A stretch of DNA of 52,696 bases. Origin: Pseudonocardia sp. Its GTDB lineage: Bacteria > Actinomycetota > Actinomycetes > Mycobacteriales > Pseudonocardiaceae. The notes beneath the pieces were generated by a model, which saw nothing but the letters and a program-made list of their open reading frames with translations, searched no databases and was not told the origin of the DNA. Below are positions 24,610 to 33,959 of this stretch, one piece after another. The DNA is taken from NCBI GenBank assembly GCA_025869365.1, contig JAOZVV010000087.1:1-52696 (forward strand), written 5' to 3'. Position 1 is the first letter of the stretch, and each line of letters starts with the position of its first letter. The position numbers were made by a program, and so were the translations under genes.

Positions 24610-25547
24610 CGGGTGCCTCCCGGCACGGGGACCGGGGTGTGCGGATCGACCCGGTCCGATCCCGTCCCGGTCAGCTCCAGCACGACCTGCTCCAGCGTCC
24701 GCCGCTCCGCGGTCAGCCCGCTCACCCGCACCCCGGCCGCGACGAGCCGGGCGTTCAGCGACGCCGCGTCCTCACCCCGCACGACGAGCCGGTCCCCGGC
24801 CCGCGCGAGCACCCGCCCGTCGAGCAGGCCGACCGCCGCCGCCGGGTCCGGGGTCGTCAGCAGGATCCGCCCGGTCGGCGTGCGCAGGGCGTCCATCGGG
24901 GAGTCGAGCACCAGCCGCCCGGAGTCCATGACACCGACCTGCGTGCACAGCGCCTCGACCTCGCTGAGCAGGTGGCTGGACAGCACGACCGTCGTCCCGC
25001 CGAGGTTCAGCTCGGTCAGCAGCGCGCGCATCTCCTGGATCCCGCGCGGGTCCAGGCCGTTCGTCGGCTCGTCGAGCAGCAGCAGCCGCGGCCCGCGCAG
25101 CAGCGCCGCGGCGATGCCCAGCCGTTGCCGCATGCCCAGGGAGTAGGCCCGCACCGGGCGTCGATCGACCCCGCCGAGCCCGACCCGCTCCAGGGCGTCC
25201 TCGACGCGGCGGCGGCGGTCCCGCCGCCGCCCGCCCCGCCCGGCGGCGTCGAGCAGGCGCAGGTTCGCGCGCCCGGACAGGTGACCCCAGGCCGCCGGGC
25301 CCTCGACCAGGGCACCCACCTGCGGCAACACCGACGCCGCCCGTCGGGGCATCGGCTCGCCGAGGACCTCGATCTCCCCGGCCGTCGCGTGGACGAGCCC
25401 GAGCAGCATCCGGACGGTCGTCGTCTTCCCGGAGCCGTTGGGCCCCAGCAGGCCGAAGCGGACGCCCTCGGGCACGTGCAGGGAGACGTCGTCGACGGCG
25501 GTGACCCGGCCGAAGCGCTTGGTGAGGCCGGAGGTTCTGATGATCAC
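24606..25547 (-). CDS. ABC exporter ATPase (BcrA-like)
   Basis: 313-aa ATP-binding subunit. Walker A is GPNGSGKTT, the signature is the weak form YSLGMRQRLGIA, Walker B is LLLLDEPTNGLDPRG and the H-loop is SSHLL. A C-terminal extension of about 90 residues is usual in bacitracin-type or ABC-2 exporters. GTG start at 25547 has GAGGGG upstream and overlaps the stop of the secreted protein gene by four bases, so the three genes form one coupled unit. The exported substrate is unknown. Confidence 0.88.
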   Translation of the reverse strand: MIIRTSGLTKRFGRVTAVDDVSLHVPEGVRFGLLGPNGSGKTTTVRMLLGLVHATAGEIEVLGEPMPRRAASVLPQVGALVEGPAAWGHLSGRANLRLLDAAGRGGRRRDRRRRVEDALERVGLGGVDRRPVRAYSLGMRQRLGIAAALLRGPRLLLLDEPTNGLDPRGIQEMRALLTELNLGGTTVVLSSHLLSEVEALCTQVGVMDSGRLVLDSPMDALRTPTGRILLTTPDPAAAVGLLDGRVLARAGDRLVVRGEDAASLNARLVAAGVRVSGLTAERRTLEQVVLELTGTGSDRVDPHTPVPVPGGTR

Positions 25548-26653
25548 GGTCTGCCCCTCGTCGGCAGCTCGCGCACCGCCTGTTCCAGCACGGCCGGGGC
25601 CACGGTCCCCACGAGCAGGACCCGGCCCCGCCGGATCCCGCCCCGGGCGACGACGGTGAGCAGCGGCGAGCTCACCCGCACCGCCCGCCCGGCGGGTACC
25701 TCGACGTCCACCCCGCCCGCGATCGCCGCGCCCTCGATGACCCGGTCCGCGATCCCGCGGCTGGCCGGGACCAGCGCGAACCCGGAGACCCCCGAGCCGT
25801 AGAGCCCGACGCCGGGCAGGGCTCCCTCGAGGGGCACCAGGGCCCGGCCGGCCAGCCGCGCGGGTGGGGCCGGTGCGTCGAGCTGGCGCAGGGCGCCGGC
25901 GAGGTCCGCGGCGTCGGCGGTCACCGACCCCGCCCCGGGCGGGACGGACGGGGTGAGGGTCCGCTCGTCGGGCGCGGTCAGGGAGACCTCCTGGAACTCG
26001 GTGAACAGCACGGGCAGGCCGGGATCGGCCCGCCCGGCGACCTCGACGCGCAGCGGCAGGCCCGACTCCGGGTCCAGCCACACGTCGATGCGGGCGACGG
26101 TGGTGTCCGGGTCCGCGGGCGTCACCCGGAACCCGGACGCGGCGAGGCCCGCGACCCGCCGGCCCGGGATCACCGAGACCGGATCCGTCCGGGACATGCC
26201 GACGAGGCGGCGGGCCAGCTCGGGCGGGTCCAGGTCCGCGGGGCGGGGGAGCCGGACCGGGGTGCTCCCGGAGACGGTCGTGAGCTGGTCGGCGCCGAAG
26301 TCCCAGACGTACTCGACCCCGTCGCGGTGGTAGGTGTCCCGCTCGCCGGCCGGCGTCAGCTCGTCGACACGCCAGCGGTCGGGGCCCGCGCGGTAGGAGC
26401 GGATCGTCGTGGTGCCGGTGAGCAGCGCGGTCGTCGACCGCAGCTGGGGGATCTCGGGCAGGCCCAGCCGTCCGGTGCTGTGCGAGAGACCCGTGAAGGG
26501 CGGGTGGCCGCTCAGGACCCGGGCGCGCAGGTCCCCGGCCGGGACGTCCGCGCCGACGGGCAGCAGCCCGCTCGCCGAGCCCGCGCCGAGCAGGGCGGCC
26601 GAGCCGGCGGCGACCAGCACCCAGCGCCGGCTGAACCGAGACGGACCACCCAT
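25544..26653 (-). CDS. Secreted LolA/RseB-like protein
   Basis: 369-aa exported protein. The N-terminus MGGPSRFSRRWVLVAAGSAALLGAG has a twin-arginine-like SRR before a hydrophobic core. The body (TTTIRSYRAGPDRWRVDELTPAGERDTYHRDGVEYVWDFGADQLTTV; IDVWLDPESGLPLRVEVAG) resembles the LolA/LolB/RseB half-barrel seen in actinobacterial proteins next to ABC exporters and ECF sigma factors. It is first in a coupled three-gene unit with the exporter, so it may sense or shuttle a lipid or envelope component (inference). Confidence 0.7.
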   Translation of the reverse strand: MGGPSRFSRRWVLVAAGSAALLGAGSASGLLPVGADVPAGDLRARVLSGHPPFTGLSHSTGRLGLPEIPQLRSTTALLTGTTTIRSYRAGPDRWRVDELTPAGERDTYHRDGVEYVWDFGADQLTTVSGSTPVRLPRPADLDPPELARRLVGMSRTDPVSVIPGRRVAGLAASGFRVTPADPDTTVARIDVWLDPESGLPLRVEVAGRADPGLPVLFTEFQEVSLTAPDERTLTPSVPPGAGSVTADAADLAGALRQLDAPAPPARLAGRALVPLEGALPGVGLYGSGVSGFALVPASRGIADRVIEGAAIAGGVDVEVPAGRAVRVSSPLLTVVARGGIRRGRVLLVGTVAPAVLEQAVRELPTRGRP

Positions 26654-26730
26654 TACCGGCGACCCTGCCGATCCCGGCGTGTGACGGCGGTGTGGTCGGC
26701 GCTTGACGGCGACGCGCCCGGCGCGCTAAC

Positions 26731-26762
26731 TTCACCAAGTCGTTAATTAACAAGGTGGTGAA
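26731..26762. promoter_or_regulatory. Dyad operator over ArsR-type gene start
   Basis: Arms TTCACCA (26731-26737) and TGGTGAA (26756-26762) share one centre with the inner palindrome GTTAATTAAC (26742-26751). The dyad ends at the base before the ATG and covers the AAGGTGG ribosome site, so a bound repressor would block transcription of its own gene. It lies in the 109-bp divergent gap and may also affect the gene starting at 26653. The AT-rich core is striking in this GC-rich DNA. Confidence 0.8.
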
Positions 26763-27104
26763 ATGAAGGTGTCGACGGACCGGTTGAGCGTGATCTTCTC
26801 CGCGCTCGCGGACCCCACCCGCCGGGCGATCCTCGCCCGGCTCGCGGACGGCGACGCCACCGTGACCGAGCTCGCGGCACCGTTCCCGATCTCGCTCCCG
26901 GCGATCTCCCGGCACCTCAAGGTCCTGGAGACGGCGGGGCTGATCACCCGCAGCCGCGAGGCCCAGTGGCGCTCCAGCAGCCTGCGGCCCGAGCCGCTGC
27001 GGGAGGCGACGGAGTGGATGGAGCACTACCGCCGCTTCTGGGACGCCAACTTCACCCGGCTCGACGCCCACCTGAAAGCGATCCAGCAGCAGAAGGAGTC
27101 CTGA
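26763..27104 (+). CDS. ArsR-family winged-helix regulator
   Basis: 113-aa regulator with the ArsR-type core SALADPTRRAILARLADGDATVTELAAPFPISLPAISRHLKVLETAGLI at about residues 13-60. No Cys residues and no metal-site His cluster are visible, so it belongs to the non-metal subgroup usually paired with SRPBCC/AHSA1-domain genes. That partner follows two bases downstream at 27107. The operator overlapping its start suggests autorepression. Confidence 0.88.
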   Translation: MKVSTDRLSVIFSALADPTRRAILARLADGDATVTELAAPFPISLPAISRHLKVLETAGLITRSREAQWRSSSLRPEPLREATEWMEHYRRFWDANFTRLDAHLKAIQQQKES

Positions 27105-27106
27105 CG

Positions 27107-27558
27107 ATGAGCACCCCCGAGATGCCCGAACTCTCCGGCGAGACCGGCACCCTGAGCCTGACCCGCGTCTTCGACGCGCCGCCGGAGGTCGTCTACCGCG
27201 CGTTCACGGACCCGGACCAGCTCGCGCAGTGGTTCGGCCCGGTCGGCTTCACGGTGCCGCGGGAGACCGTGTCGATCGACGCGTCGGTGGGCGGGCACCA
27301 GCGGTTCACGATGGTCAGCGCAGACGACCCGGCGTTCACCTCCCCGGTGAACGCGACCTTCACCGAGGTGATCGAGAACGAGCTGCTGGTCGGCGAGGAG
27401 AGAACGGCATGGTCATGCGGCTGGAGTTCCACCCCGAGGGGGAGAAGCAGACCCGCCTCGAGCTGCGCCAGGGACCGCTGCCGGTGGAGATCCTCGACGG
27501 CGCCACCCTGGGCTGGGAGAGCTCCTGGACCAAGCTCGACGCGCTGGTCAGCGCCTGA
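27107..27558 (+). pseudogene. SRPBCC (AHSA1-like) domain protein, frameshifted
   Basis: About 150 aa. The first part (TLSLTRVFDAPPEVVYRAFTDPDQLAQWFGPVGFTVPRETV... ENELLVGEE) is a typical AHSA1/START-like domain. Near 27400-27410 the frame changes and the C-terminal part NGMVMRLEFHPEGEKQTRLELRQGPLP...[12 protein letters not shown] continues in another frame. Bases appear to be missing in GAGGAGAGAACGG. It pairs with the ArsR-type gene, as is common. Real decay and assembly error cannot be separated here. Confidence 0.8.
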
Positions 27559-28114
27559 GGTAGCTCTCCCCGCGCGGGGAGAGCCGGTACCCGGTCTCCA
27601 GGCTCTCGGTCAGCCCCAGCTCCTTGAGCTTGCGCACGTCCCGCTTGAACGGCGCCGTCTCCCGGCCCAGCCGCGCCGCCAGGTCCGGGGCCCGGACGGC
27701 CGGGTTCTGCGCGATCAGCGCCAGCACGGTCGAGGTCCAGGGCCCGCGCCGGGAGGCCGCGTCCAGCCGGGCGAGCCGGGCGTCGAGCTCCGCGCGCCCC
27801 GCGTCGTCGAGCTCGGGGTCCTCCCGGAGCGCGACCCGGGGATCGGGGCCCGCGGGCCGGAGCGCGACGCGGTAGACGATGCCGGCGCGGCCGTCGAGCT
27901 TCGCCTTCAGGGCGGCGATCGTCGGGAACCCGGCGGCCCGGGCGTCCGCGGCGGTCAGCCGTCCCCGCACCGGGTCCACGGACGTGACCTCGACGACCCC
28001 GATCGCCGTCCGCAGCCGGGTGCCCGGCTTCACCCGTGGCCGCTCCCACCGCCGGAAGGCCAGCGTGACGCGGCCGTCGGCGATCCCGTCGAGGGTGTCC
28101 CGGCGCAGCAGCAC
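27548..28114 (-). CDS. ASCH/PUA-like plus winged-helix protein
   Basis: 188-aa protein in two parts. Residues 1-75 ([43 protein letters not shown]) look like an ASCH/PUA-type RNA-binding barrel. The C-terminal 70 residues ([43 protein letters not shown]) look like a winged helix. GTG start at 28114 follows GGGAGGA. Tail-to-tail with the SRPBCC gene, overlapping by 11 bases. Role unknown. Confidence 0.65.
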   Translation of the reverse strand: MLLRRDTLDGIADGRVTLAFRRWERPRVKPGTRLRTAIGVVEVTSVDPVRGRLTAADARAAGFPTIAALKAKLDGRAGIVYRVALRPAGPDPRVALREDPELDDAGRAELDARLARLDAASRRGPWTSTVLALIAQNPAVRAPDLAARLGRETAPFKRDVRKLKELGLTESLETGYRLSPRGESYLRR

Positions 28115-28239
28115 GCGTCGGATCCTCCCGAATCCGGACGGGCACGTCGAGGCAGCTCACACCTCGCGCACCGGGCAGTTCCGGGTTTCCCCGGCCTAGA
28201 CTGGGGGAGACCGCACACCGACCTGTGAGGAGGAGCCGG

Positions 28240-29259
28240 GTGAACTCCGACGACCGGCGCTTCGCCGTCCTCCAGGCGATCGTCGCGGACTACGTGTCGA
28301 CGCAGGAGCCGGTGGGCTCGAAGGCGATCGTGGACCGGCACAACCTCGGCGTCTCCAGCGCCACGGTGCGCAACGACATGGCCGCGCTGGAGGAGGACGG
28401 GCTCATCGCCCAGCCGCACACCAGCGCGGGCCGCATCCCGACCGACAAGGGTTACCGGCTGTTCGTGGACCGGTTGGCGCAGGTCAAGCCGCTGTCCGGG
28501 CCCGAGCGCAAGGCCGTGCAGTCCTTCCTGGAAGGCGCGGTGGACCTGGACGACGTGCTGCGCCGCAGCGTCCGGCTGCTCGCCCAGCTGACCCGTCAGG
28601 TCGCCGTCGTGCAGTACCCCACGCTCACCCGTTCCACGGTCCGCCATCTCGAGGTCGTCCAGCTCACGCCCGCACGGCTGATGCTGGTGCTGATCACCGA
28701 CAGCGGCCGGGTGGACCAGCGGATCGTGGACCTCGGCCAGGTCGTCGGCGAGGACGAGGTGGGGCGGCTCCGGGCGATCCTGAACGGCGCGCTGGTCGGG
28801 CGCAAGCTCGCGGACGCCTCCGCCGAGGTGGCGGAGCTGCCGGAGTCCGCCCCGGTCGAGCTGCGGGACAACCTGCTCACGCTGGCGACGGTGCTGATCG
28901 AGACGCTCGTCGAGCATCCCGAGGAGCGGCTCGTCCTCGGCGGCACGGCCAACCTCACCCGCAACACCGCGGACTTCCCGGGCTCGATGCGGCAGATCCT
29001 CGAGGCGCTCGAGGAACAGGTCGTCGTGCTGAAGCTGCTGGCCTCCGCGCAGGACCCGGGCCTGGTGACGGTCCGGATCGGCGAGGAGAACGAGTCGTCG
29101 GACCTGCGCACCGCGTCCGTCGTGTCCATCGGCTACGGGCCCGGCACGGTGCTGGGCGGAATGGGCGTCGTGGGGCCCACCCGGATGGACTATCCGGGGA
29201 CCATTGCGGCGGTGCATGCCGTCGCCCGTTACGTGGGTGAGATCCTGACGGGGCGCTGA
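28240..29259 (+). CDS. hrcA: Heat-inducible transcription repressor
   Basis: 339-aa HrcA repressor. An N-terminal winged helix ([51 protein letters not shown]) and the [18 protein letters not shown] segment are diagnostic. GTG at 28240 has GAGGAGGAG upstream. A -10-like TAGACT is at 28197-28202. No CIRCE inverted repeat (TTAGCACTC-N9-GAGTGCTAA) was seen upstream, so autoregulation through CIRCE is not evident in this window. dnaJ follows 48 bases after the stop. Confidence 0.95.
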   Translation: MNSDDRRFAVLQAIVADYVSTQEPVGSKAIVDRHNLGVSSATVRNDMAALEEDGLIAQPHTSAGRIPTDKGYRLFVDRLAQVKPLSGPERKAVQSFLEGAVDLDDVLRRSVRLLAQLTRQVAVVQYPTLTRSTVRHLEVVQLTPARLMLVLITDSGRVDQRIVDLGQVVGEDEVGRLRAILNGALVGRKLADASAEVAELPESAPVELRDNLLTLATVLIETLVEHPEERLVLGGTANLTRNTADFPGSMRQILEALEEQVVVLKLLASAQDPGLVTVRIGEENESSDLRTASVVSIGYGPGTVLGGMGVVGPTRMDYPGTIAAVHAVARYVGEILTGR

Positions 29260-29307
29260 GCCTCTGCGCGCGTACGTGAGAGATCGAGCTGTCGAGCTGG
29301 AAGAAGC

Positions 29308-30483
29308 ATGGGGAATTCAAGGGTGGCACGCGACTACTACGGCATCCTCGGCGTCGAACAGGGCGCGGGCGCCGACGAGATCAAGCGGGCGTACCGCCGC
29401 CTCGCCCGGGAGCTGCACCCGGACGTCAACCCGGAACCCGAGGCCCAGGAACGCTTCCGCGAGGTGTCCACCGCCTACGAGGTCCTCACGGACCCCGAGA
29501 AGCGGCGCATCGTCGACCTCGGTGGTGACCCGCTGGACAACGGCCGCGGCGGTGGCAGTGGCGGTGGAGACCCCTTCAGCCAGTTCGGCTTCGGCGACAT
29601 CATGGACGCGTTCTTCGGCGGCTCCGCCGGGGGCCGCGGCCGTGGCCCGCGCAGCCGGGTCCAGCCCGGCGCGGACGCGCTGATCCGGATGCAGCTCACG
29701 CTCGAGGAGTGCGCGACGGGCGTGCAGCGCGAGCTCACCGTGGACACCGCCGTGCTCTGCTCGGACTGCAGCGGCTCCGGCTGCTCGCCCGGCACGTCCC
29801 CGCAGCGGTGCGACATCTGCGACGGCCGCGGCGAGATCCAGAGCGTGCAGCGCTCGTTCCTCGGCCAGGTCGTCACCTCGCGGCCGTGCCCGACGTGCCG
29901 CGGCCTCGGCGAGGTCATCCCGGAGCCGTGCCGGCAGTGCGCCGGGGACGGACGGGTGCGCTCGCGGCGCAGTGTCGGCGTGCGGATCCCCGCCGGTGTG
30001 GCGGACGGGATGCGCGTGCGGCTCGCCGGGCAGGGCGAGGTCGGGGCGGGCGGCGGTCCGGCCGGAGACCTCTACGTCGAGGTCGAGGAGGTGCCGCACG
30101 AGGTCTTCCAGCGCGACGGCGCGGACCTGCACGTCACCCTCCCGCTCCCGATGACGGCCGCGGCGCTCGGTGCGACGCTGCCGCTCCCGATGCTCGACGG
30201 GGAGCTGGAGGACCTGAACATCGAGCCCGGCACCCAGGCCGGCGCGGTCCGGACGCTGCGCGGCAAGGGCATGCCCCGGCTGCGCTCCACCGGCCGGATC
30301 GACGGGCACGGGGACCTCGTCGTGCACATCGACGTCACGGTGCCCACCAAGCTGGACAAGGACCAGACCGAGCTGCTGCGCCAGCTCGCGAAGCTCCGCG
30401 GCGAGGAGCAGCCGGACCTCGCGATCGGCGCGCGCAACGGGCACGGCCTGTTCTCCCGGCTGCGGGGCTTCGGGGGCCGGTGA
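29308..30483 (+). CDS. dnaJ: DnaJ co-chaperone (DnaJ2 type)
   Basis: 391-aa Hsp40. The J domain occupies residues 8-70 with HPD at 37-39, followed by a Gly-rich linker. Four zinc motifs are visible: [24 protein letters not shown] and CRQCAGDG. The C-terminal substrate-binding domains are intact. It stimulates DnaK ATPase and hands over unfolded proteins. ATG at 29308 has GGAAG upstream; the GTG at 29323 (giving [11 protein letters not shown]) is a good alternative start. The hrcA-dnaJ pairing is the DnaJ2 locus of actinobacteria. Its stop sits in a 14-bp repeat array. Confidence 0.95.
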   Translation: MGNSRVARDYYGILGVEQGAGADEIKRAYRRLARELHPDVNPEPEAQERFREVSTAYEVLTDPEKRRIVDLGGDPLDNGRGGGSGGGDPFSQFGFGDIMDAFFGGSAGGRGRGPRSRVQPGADALIRMQLTLEECATGVQRELTVDTAVLCSDCSGSGCSPGTSPQRCDICDGRGEIQSVQRSFLGQVVTSRPCPTCRGLGEVIPEPCRQCAGDGRVRSRRSVGVRIPAGVADGMRVRLAGQGEVGAGGGPAGDLYVEVEEVPHEVFQRDGADLHVTLPLPMTAAALGATLPLPMLDGELEDLNIEPGTQAGAVRTLRGKGMPRLRSTGRIDGHGDLVVHIDVTVPTKLDKDQTELLRQLAKLRGEEQPDLAIGARNGHGLFSRLRGFGGR

Positions 30484-30522
30484 GCATCCCCGCATGAGCA
30501 TCCCCGCATGAGCATCCCCGCA
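30481..30522 (+). repeat. Three 14-bp repeats at dnaJ-rsmE junction
   Basis: The unit TGAGCATCCCCGCA occurs three times without change (30481-30494, 30495-30508, 30509-30522), plus a partial fourth. Each junction makes ATGA, a start codon overlapped by a stop, so a chain of MSIPA-stop mini-frames leads from the dnaJ stop to the rsmE start. Confidence 0.95.
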
Positions 30523-31316
30523 TGAGCACCGCCCCGCTGTTCCTGGTCGACGAGCTGCCGGGCCCGGGGGCCTTCGCCCTCACCGGCGCCGAGGGCCGCC
30601 ACGCCGCGACCGTGAAGCGCATCCGCCCGGGCGAGACCGTCCTGCTCGCGGACGGGCGGGGCGGGCTCGCCCGGGCCGAGGCGGGCGAGGCGGGCGAGGC
30701 GGGCAAGGACTCCCTGGAGCTGGACGTCGTCGAGGTGGTCCGGCTCGATCCGCCGGCTCCCCGGGTGCTGCTCGCGCAGGCCCTGGTGAAGGGGGACCGC
30801 GGCGAGCTCGCGGTCGAGACCGCCACCGAGGCGGGTGTCGACGGGGTGATCCCGTGGCGGGCGGCGCGCTGCGTCGCGAAGTGGGAACAGGGGCCGCGCG
30901 GGGAGAAGGCGCTCGCCCGGTGGCGCTCGACCGTCCGCGAGGCCGCGAAACAGGCCCGGCGGCCGTGGGTGCCGACCGTGGCGGAGCCGGTGGGCACGCC
31001 CGAGCTGGCGCGCCTGGCCGGGACGAGCGCCGCGACCCTCGTCCTGCACGAGGGGGCGGACCACGTCCTGTGCGCGGCGGACCTGCCCGCGGAGGGCGAC
31101 GTCCTGCTCGTCGTCGGGCCGGAGGGCGGGATCTCCGACGCCGAGCTCGACGCGCTGGCCGCGGCGGGTGCCCGCACCGTCCGGCTCGGCCCGGACGTGC
31201 TGCGCGCCTCCACCGCCGCCGCCGTCGCCCTGGGCGCGATCGGTGCCCTGACGGCGCGCTGGACCGCCCGGACGGACCCGTTCCCGGACCTGGAGGGCGC
31301 GGCGCGCCGCTCGTGA
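30522..31316 (+). CDS. rsmE: 16S rRNA m3U1498 methyltransferase
   Basis: 264-aa SPOUT-class methyltransferase that modifies U1498 of 16S rRNA. An N-terminal PUA-like part (LFLVDELPGPGAFALTGAEGRHAATVKRIRPGE) is followed by QALVKGDRGELAVETATEAGVDGVIPW and the AdoMet-binding knot LLVVGPEGGISDAELD...VRLGPDVLRASTAA. The start is the last ATG of the 14-bp repeat array; no other ribosome site is seen, so translation may depend on coupling from dnaJ. A 9-bp GAGGCGGGC repeat expands EAGEAGEAG near residue 55. Confidence 0.93.
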   Translation: MSTAPLFLVDELPGPGAFALTGAEGRHAATVKRIRPGETVLLADGRGGLARAEAGEAGEAGKDSLELDVVEVVRLDPPAPRVLLAQALVKGDRGELAVETATEAGVDGVIPWRAARCVAKWEQGPRGEKALARWRSTVREAAKQARRPWVPTVAEPVGTPELARLAGTSAATLVLHEGADHVLCAADLPAEGDVLLVVGPEGGISDAELDALAAAGARTVRLGPDVLRASTAAAVALGAIGALTARWTARTDPFPDLEGAARRS

Positions 31317-31610
31317 CACGCGTCACCGGATCGATTCGGTCGGCACCGGGAGGCTCGGTCACATAGGGTCACCGTGCCCGCCGTGTGCGCGGCGGGCCCG
31401 GGACCGTGGGTCCGCCCACGGGGCCGCCGGGAGGGTCCCCCTCGTCCGGTGGCCGCCACGTCGCGGTGGGTGTCCCCCCATGTCCACCGCGACGTGGTAC
31501 CCCGCGGCGCGGCCCCTCCCCGCGAGTCGCGGTGTTTCCGTCACCGAGTCGCGGTGATTCCGTGCTCCGTTCGGCCGATCCTCGACGCGGTGCGCTACGA
31601 AGGACCACGT
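31317..31610. other. Intergenic region with hairpin and GACTCGCG-family repeats
   Basis: A perfect 14-bp stem pairs 31456-31469 with 31484-31497 around a 14-base loop and may terminate the hrcA-dnaJ-rsmE transcript. Further on, CGAGTCGCGGTG occurs at 31523-31534 and 31545-31556 as part of a 22-bp direct repeat. AAGGA at 31600-31604 serves the next gene. Confidence 0.75.
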
Positions 31611-32504
31611 GTGCACCATTCCCGCCGCGGCCTGCTCGCCCTCCTCGGCACGGCGTCGGTCGTGACCGCCTGCGGCTCCGGCCTCCCCGCGTCCGGTGTC
31701 CCCGAGTCCGGCCTCCCCGCCTCCGGCATCCCGGCGCCCCGGCGCGTCGCCTACGGGGACCGGCCGAGCCAGTTCGGTGAACTCACGCTCCCCGTCGGGG
31801 ACGGGCCCGTGCGCGGCACCCTCGTTCTGGTCCACGGCGGTTTCTGGCGCAGCAGCTACGGCCTCGAGCTCGCCCGCCCGCTCGCCGTCGACCTGGCGAC
31901 CGCCGGGTTCGCGGCGTGGAACGTCGAGTACCGGCGGGTGTCCGGGCGCCACGGTGCGGACGAGGGCGGGTGGCCCGCCACCTTCGAGGACGTCGCCGCC
32001 GCCGTCGACCACCTCGCCGAGCTGCGAGAACCGCGCCTGGATCTCGCCCGCGTCGTCGGGCTCGGGCACTCCGCGGGCGGGCACCTCGTCGGCTGGCTCG
32101 CCGCGCGGCCCGGACTCCCGGCCGGCGCACCGGGTGCCGGCCCGCGGGTCACCCTGCGCGGCGCGGTGAGCCAGGCCGGGGTCCTCGACCTGGTCGACGG
32201 CGCGGACCTCGGTGGGGGTGCCGTGACGGACCTCCTGGGCGGGGCACCCGCGGACGTGCCGGACCGCTACGCGATGGGCTCCCCGGCCGAGCGGCTGCCC
32301 GTCGGGGTCCCGGTGGTCTGCGTGCACGGCACCGCGGACGGCAACGTCCCGCTCCGGCAGAGCCGCCGCTACGTCGAGCGGGCCCGGGCCGCGGGTGATC
32401 CCGCGGAGTTCGTCACGATCGACGGCGCGGACCACTTCGCGGTCATCGATCCCACCACCGCCGCCTGGCGTGCCTGTACCGACGCGATCGCCCGCGTCCT
32501 GTGA
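31611..32504 (+). CDS. Alpha/beta hydrolase lipoprotein
   Basis: 297-aa exported hydrolase. Signal peptide RRGLLALLGTASVVTAC ends in lipobox VTAC (Cys21), then a repeated SGLPASGVPESGLPASGIP linker. The catalytic part has oxyanion HGG at 75-77, nucleophile S154 in GHSAGGH, and late D and H in HGTADGNVP and DGADHF, as in kynurenine formamidase/BD-FAE-like esterases. GTG start at 31611 has AAGGA six bases upstream. It interrupts the order usually seen between rsmE and phoH. Substrate unknown. Confidence 0.8.
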   Translation: MHHSRRGLLALLGTASVVTACGSGLPASGVPESGLPASGIPAPRRVAYGDRPSQFGELTLPVGDGPVRGTLVLVHGGFWRSSYGLELARPLAVDLATAGFAAWNVEYRRVSGRHGADEGGWPATFEDVAAAVDHLAELREPRLDLARVVGLGHSAGGHLVGWLAARPGLPAGAPGAGPRVTLRGAVSQAGVLDLVDGADLGGGAVTDLLGGAPADVPDRYAMGSPAERLPVGVPVVCVHGTADGNVPLRQSRRYVERARAAGDPAEFVTIDGADHFAVIDPTTAAWRACTDAIARVL

Positions 32505-32643
32505 CCCGCGACTCGCGGGGGTGGGACGGGCTCCGCTCGGCGCGCCGGGCGCATCGGGGGACAAAGGCGCGGCGAACTGTCCGATCCGGCCGGTACCATC
32601 CGGGGCGTTGCATCCCTGAGACCGAGAGCAGGCGACGAAGCAC

Positions 32644-33759
32644 TTGACCCCACGTCCGACCGCCCATTCGGATCTCGGCCGATCGGATCCCGGCCCTTCG
32701 GATCACGACCAGCCGGATCCCGTCCAGTCCCGCCTGGCCGTCCCGGACGCCGCCCTGCTCGCGCTGCTCGGATCCCGTGACGAGAGCCTGCGCACCGCCG
32801 AGGAGATGCTCGATGCGGACGTGCACGTCCGCGGCAACGAGCTGACCCTCACGGGGCAGCCCGGTGACGTCGCCTTCGCGGAGCGCGTCTTCACCGAGCT
32901 GATCACCCTCGCCGAGCGCGGCCAGCACGTCGGCTCGGACACCGTGCGGCGCACGGTGGAGATGCTGACCGAGGACGACCCGGCCGTCGCCGCCATCCGC
33001 GGGGAGACCCCGGCGGAGGTGCTGAGCCTGGACATCCTGTCCCGGCGCGGCAAGACCATCCGGCCGAAGACCCTGAACCAGAAGCGCTACGTCGACGCGA
33101 TCGACTCGCACACCATCGTCTTCGGCATCGGCCCGGCCGGTACCGGCAAGACGTACCTGGCGATGGCCAAGGCCGTGCAGGCGTTGCAGGCCAAGACCAT
33201 CACCCGGATCATCCTGACCCGGCCGGCGGTCGAGGCGGGGGAGCGGCTGGGGTACCTGCCCGGCACGCTGTACGAGAAGATCGACCCGTACCTGCGCCCG
33301 CTCTACGACGCGCTGCACGACATGGTGGATCCCGAGTCCATCCCCAAGCTCATCGCCGCGGGGACGATCGAGATCGCGCCGCTCGCCTACATGCGCGGCC
33401 GCACGCTGAACGACGCCTTCATCATCCTGGACGAGGCGCAGAACACCACGCCCGAGCAGATGAAGATGTTCCTCACCCGCCTCGGGTTCGGCTCGAAGAT
33501 CGTCGTGACCGGCGACGTCACCCAGGTCGACCTGCCGAACAGCGCCCGGTCCGGGCTCCAGGTCGTGCAGGACATCCTCCTCGACGTGGACGACGTGCAC
33601 TTCGCCGAGCTCTCCAGCAGCGACGTCGTGCGACACCGGCTGGTCGGGGACATCGTCGACGCGTACGCCCGGTTCGACGCCGCCTCGCAGCGGCCGGACC
33701 TGCGCAGCGCGGCCCCGCGCACCGGCCCGCCGCAGGACCGCCGATCCCGGCGCCGCTGA
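32644..33759 (+). CDS. phoH: PhoH family ATPase
   Basis: 371-aa PhoH-like P-loop ATPase, probably acting with YbeY in RNA metabolism. Walker A GPAGTGKT is at 163-170, Walker B is IILDEAQN, and TGDVTQVDLP with SSSDVVRHRLVGDIV completes the core. The N-terminus has a KH-like stretch near 50-90. The first 30 residues contain an SD-rich repeat from TCGGAT units. TTG at 32644 is the likely start. A possible -10 TACCAT is at 32594-32599. Confidence 0.92.
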   Translation: MTPRPTAHSDLGRSDPGPSDHDQPDPVQSRLAVPDAALLALLGSRDESLRTAEEMLDADVHVRGNELTLTGQPGDVAFAERVFTELITLAERGQHVGSDTVRRTVEMLTEDDPAVAAIRGETPAEVLSLDILSRRGKTIRPKTLNQKRYVDAIDSHTIVFGIGPAGTGKTYLAMAKAVQALQAKTITRIILTRPAVEAGERLGYLPGTLYEKIDPYLRPLYDALHDMVDPESIPKLIAAGTIEIAPLAYMRGRTLNDAFIILDEAQNTTPEQMKMFLTRLGFGSKIVVTGDVTQVDLPNSARSGLQVVQDILLDVDDVHFAELSSSDVVRHRLVGDIVDAYARFDAASQRPDLRSAAPRTGPPQDRRSRRR

Positions 33760-33959
33760 CCCGGCACACCGTCACGCAGGTCGTGTCGTCCCCGCCCGGG
33801 CCGGGCCCGCGCGAGGACGGCGCGCCCCGTGTCGGGTGGGGCCCGCGACCCCCCGGCCCGCGGCGACTACCCTCGACGACCTGAGTGCCGGGCGTTCCGG
33901 CACCACGAGCCAGAGGTAGACGTGACCCACGAGGTTGGCCTGATCCGCGAGGTTGTCCA

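Noticed and set aside
24606..27071. Extended ATPase frame reaching to 27071
   Set aside because: The segment upstream of 25547 is an antisense-type shadow of the LolA-like gene; GTG at 25547 with ribosome site and GTGA overlap gives a normal ATPase.
28100..28240. CIRCE operator upstream of hrcA
   Set aside because: No TTAGCACTC/GAGTGCTAA arms were found on either strand.
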